Below are positions 5,571-5,799 of a stretch of 5,799 bases of DNA, in pieces. The first letter of the stretch is position 1. The number at the start of each line of letters is the position of its first letter. Made by a program: the position numbers and the translations under genes. The stretch lies in NCBI GenBank assembly GCA_011772275.1, contig WVZU01000040.1, positions 1 to 5,799 on the forward strand, written 5' to 3'. The stretch is from Planctomycetales bacterium (lineage in GTDB: Bacteria; Planctomycetota; Planctomycetia; Pirellulales; UBA7805). The notes under the pieces are model-generated. The model worked only from the letters and a program-made list of their open reading frames with translations. It was not told the DNA's origin and made no database searches.

Positions 5571-5799
5571 ATGGATGAACCGTTCTTCTATCTTGGTGCG
5601 ACGGCGCTGGTGGGCTACTTCTGTTGGATTTGGCTGGCAGACTATCGTCGGAATGTGCGTGCCCTAGCGGATGCGGCTCTCGACCAAAAACCGGTCGCCG
5701 ATGCGATCCGCCTGGCGAGGCAGATCGGCGAAGATACCTTGCCAGGCGCCATGCCCGTCGGCCTGCCGACCGTAGGGATCGCTGTCGTCGGCACGCTGG
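5571..5799 (+). CDS. N-terminal part of a membrane protein, possibly a CPBP-family intramembrane protease (partial)
   Basis: The reading frame opens at ATG 5571 and is still open at the window end, giving 76 residues. The nearest upstream in-frame stop is TGA at 5529-5531, and no ATG, GTG or TTG in that frame lies between, so 5571 is the first usable start. A short AGG (5563-5565) precedes it by 5 nt, a weak ribosome binding site. Residues about 5-23 (FFYLGATALVGYFCWIWLA) form one transmembrane helix, followed by basic DYRR. A charged stretch (about 27-55) follows, then LPGAMPVGLPTVGIAVVGTL, which looks like the start of a second membrane helix. From memory, planctomycete and verrucomicrobial CPBP-type membrane proteases have a similar layout, but the diagnostic EExxxR and histidine motifs would lie beyond the window. 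A membrane protein is fairly sure; the family is a guess. Confidence 0.6.
   Translation, partial: MDEPFFYLGATALVGYFCWIWLADYRRNVRALADAALDQKPVADAIRLARQIGEDTLPGAMPVGLPTVGIAVVGTL
5709..5748 (+). other. Strong potential RNA hairpin inside the start of the partial membrane-protein gene
   Basis: CGCCTGGCGAGG (5709-5720) pairs with CCTTGCCAGGCG (5737-5748): 12 consecutive pairs, 11 Watson-Crick and one G-U (5717 with 5740), around a 16-nt loop. It lies about codons 47-60 of the gene. It is not followed by a T-run, so it is not an intrinsic terminator. Confidence 0.5.

Noticed and set aside
5396..5578. A 60-codon plus-strand frame starting at TTG 5396 that overlaps the start of the membrane-protein gene by 8 nt, with AAGG 8 nt before it
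   Set aside because: The spacing and overlap would fit a leader peptide with translational coupling, but the start is TTG, the product is basic and non-descript, and the left arm of the inverted repeat overlaps the start. Evidence is too thin to call a gene.

Overview
The window looks like a GC-rich (about 60% by eye) bacterial chromosome, most likely a planctomycete of the Pirellulales type. This rests on family-level resemblance: a secreted alpha-toroid (prenyltransferase/squalene-oxidase-like repeat) protein, a secreted TPR protein whose C-terminal 'LAW..ATCP..(R)D...A...A..A' module is common in planctomycete TPR proteins, an enlarged PlsC-type acyltransferase, and irregular use of Shine-Dalgarno sites. 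No species can be named from the sequence alone. No rRNA, tRNA, CRISPR array, insertion sequence or prophage gene is visible.

Layout: (1) 47-1369 (+), exported alpha-toroid protein ending in a two-copy 24-bp tandem repeat that runs to the stop codon. (2) 1370-1493, convergent intergenic gap without a convincing intrinsic terminator. (3) 1494-2678 (-), lysophospholipid acyltransferase-family protein with a roughly 200-residue C-terminal extension. (4) 2679-2781, divergent promoter region. (5) 2782-4206 (+), class II fumarase (fumC), probably read from a nearly leaderless transcript. (6) 4240-5352 (+), exported TPR protein, 33 nt behind fumC with its own strong ribosome binding site. (7) 5353-5570, a 218-nt, locally AT-richer leader holding a perfect 10-bp inverted repeat with arms 80 nt apart. 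(8) 5571 to the window end (+), the start of a membrane protein, possibly a CPBP-type intramembrane protease.

The genes do not form one obvious pathway. FumC is housekeeping (TCA cycle), the acyltransferase is probably lipid metabolism, and the toroid and TPR proteins are envelope proteins of unknown role. fumC and the TPR gene are close enough to be co-transcribed. The acyltransferase and fumC are divergently transcribed from a shared 103-bp region.

I found no clear new multi-gene system. The least expected signal is at the right end: a long-range inverted repeat in the leader of the membrane-protein gene, a strong 12-bp hairpin early in that gene's coding sequence, and an 11-nt leader segment repeated in the hairpin's 3' arm. 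Together these allow mutually exclusive RNA pairings. This is suggestive only.
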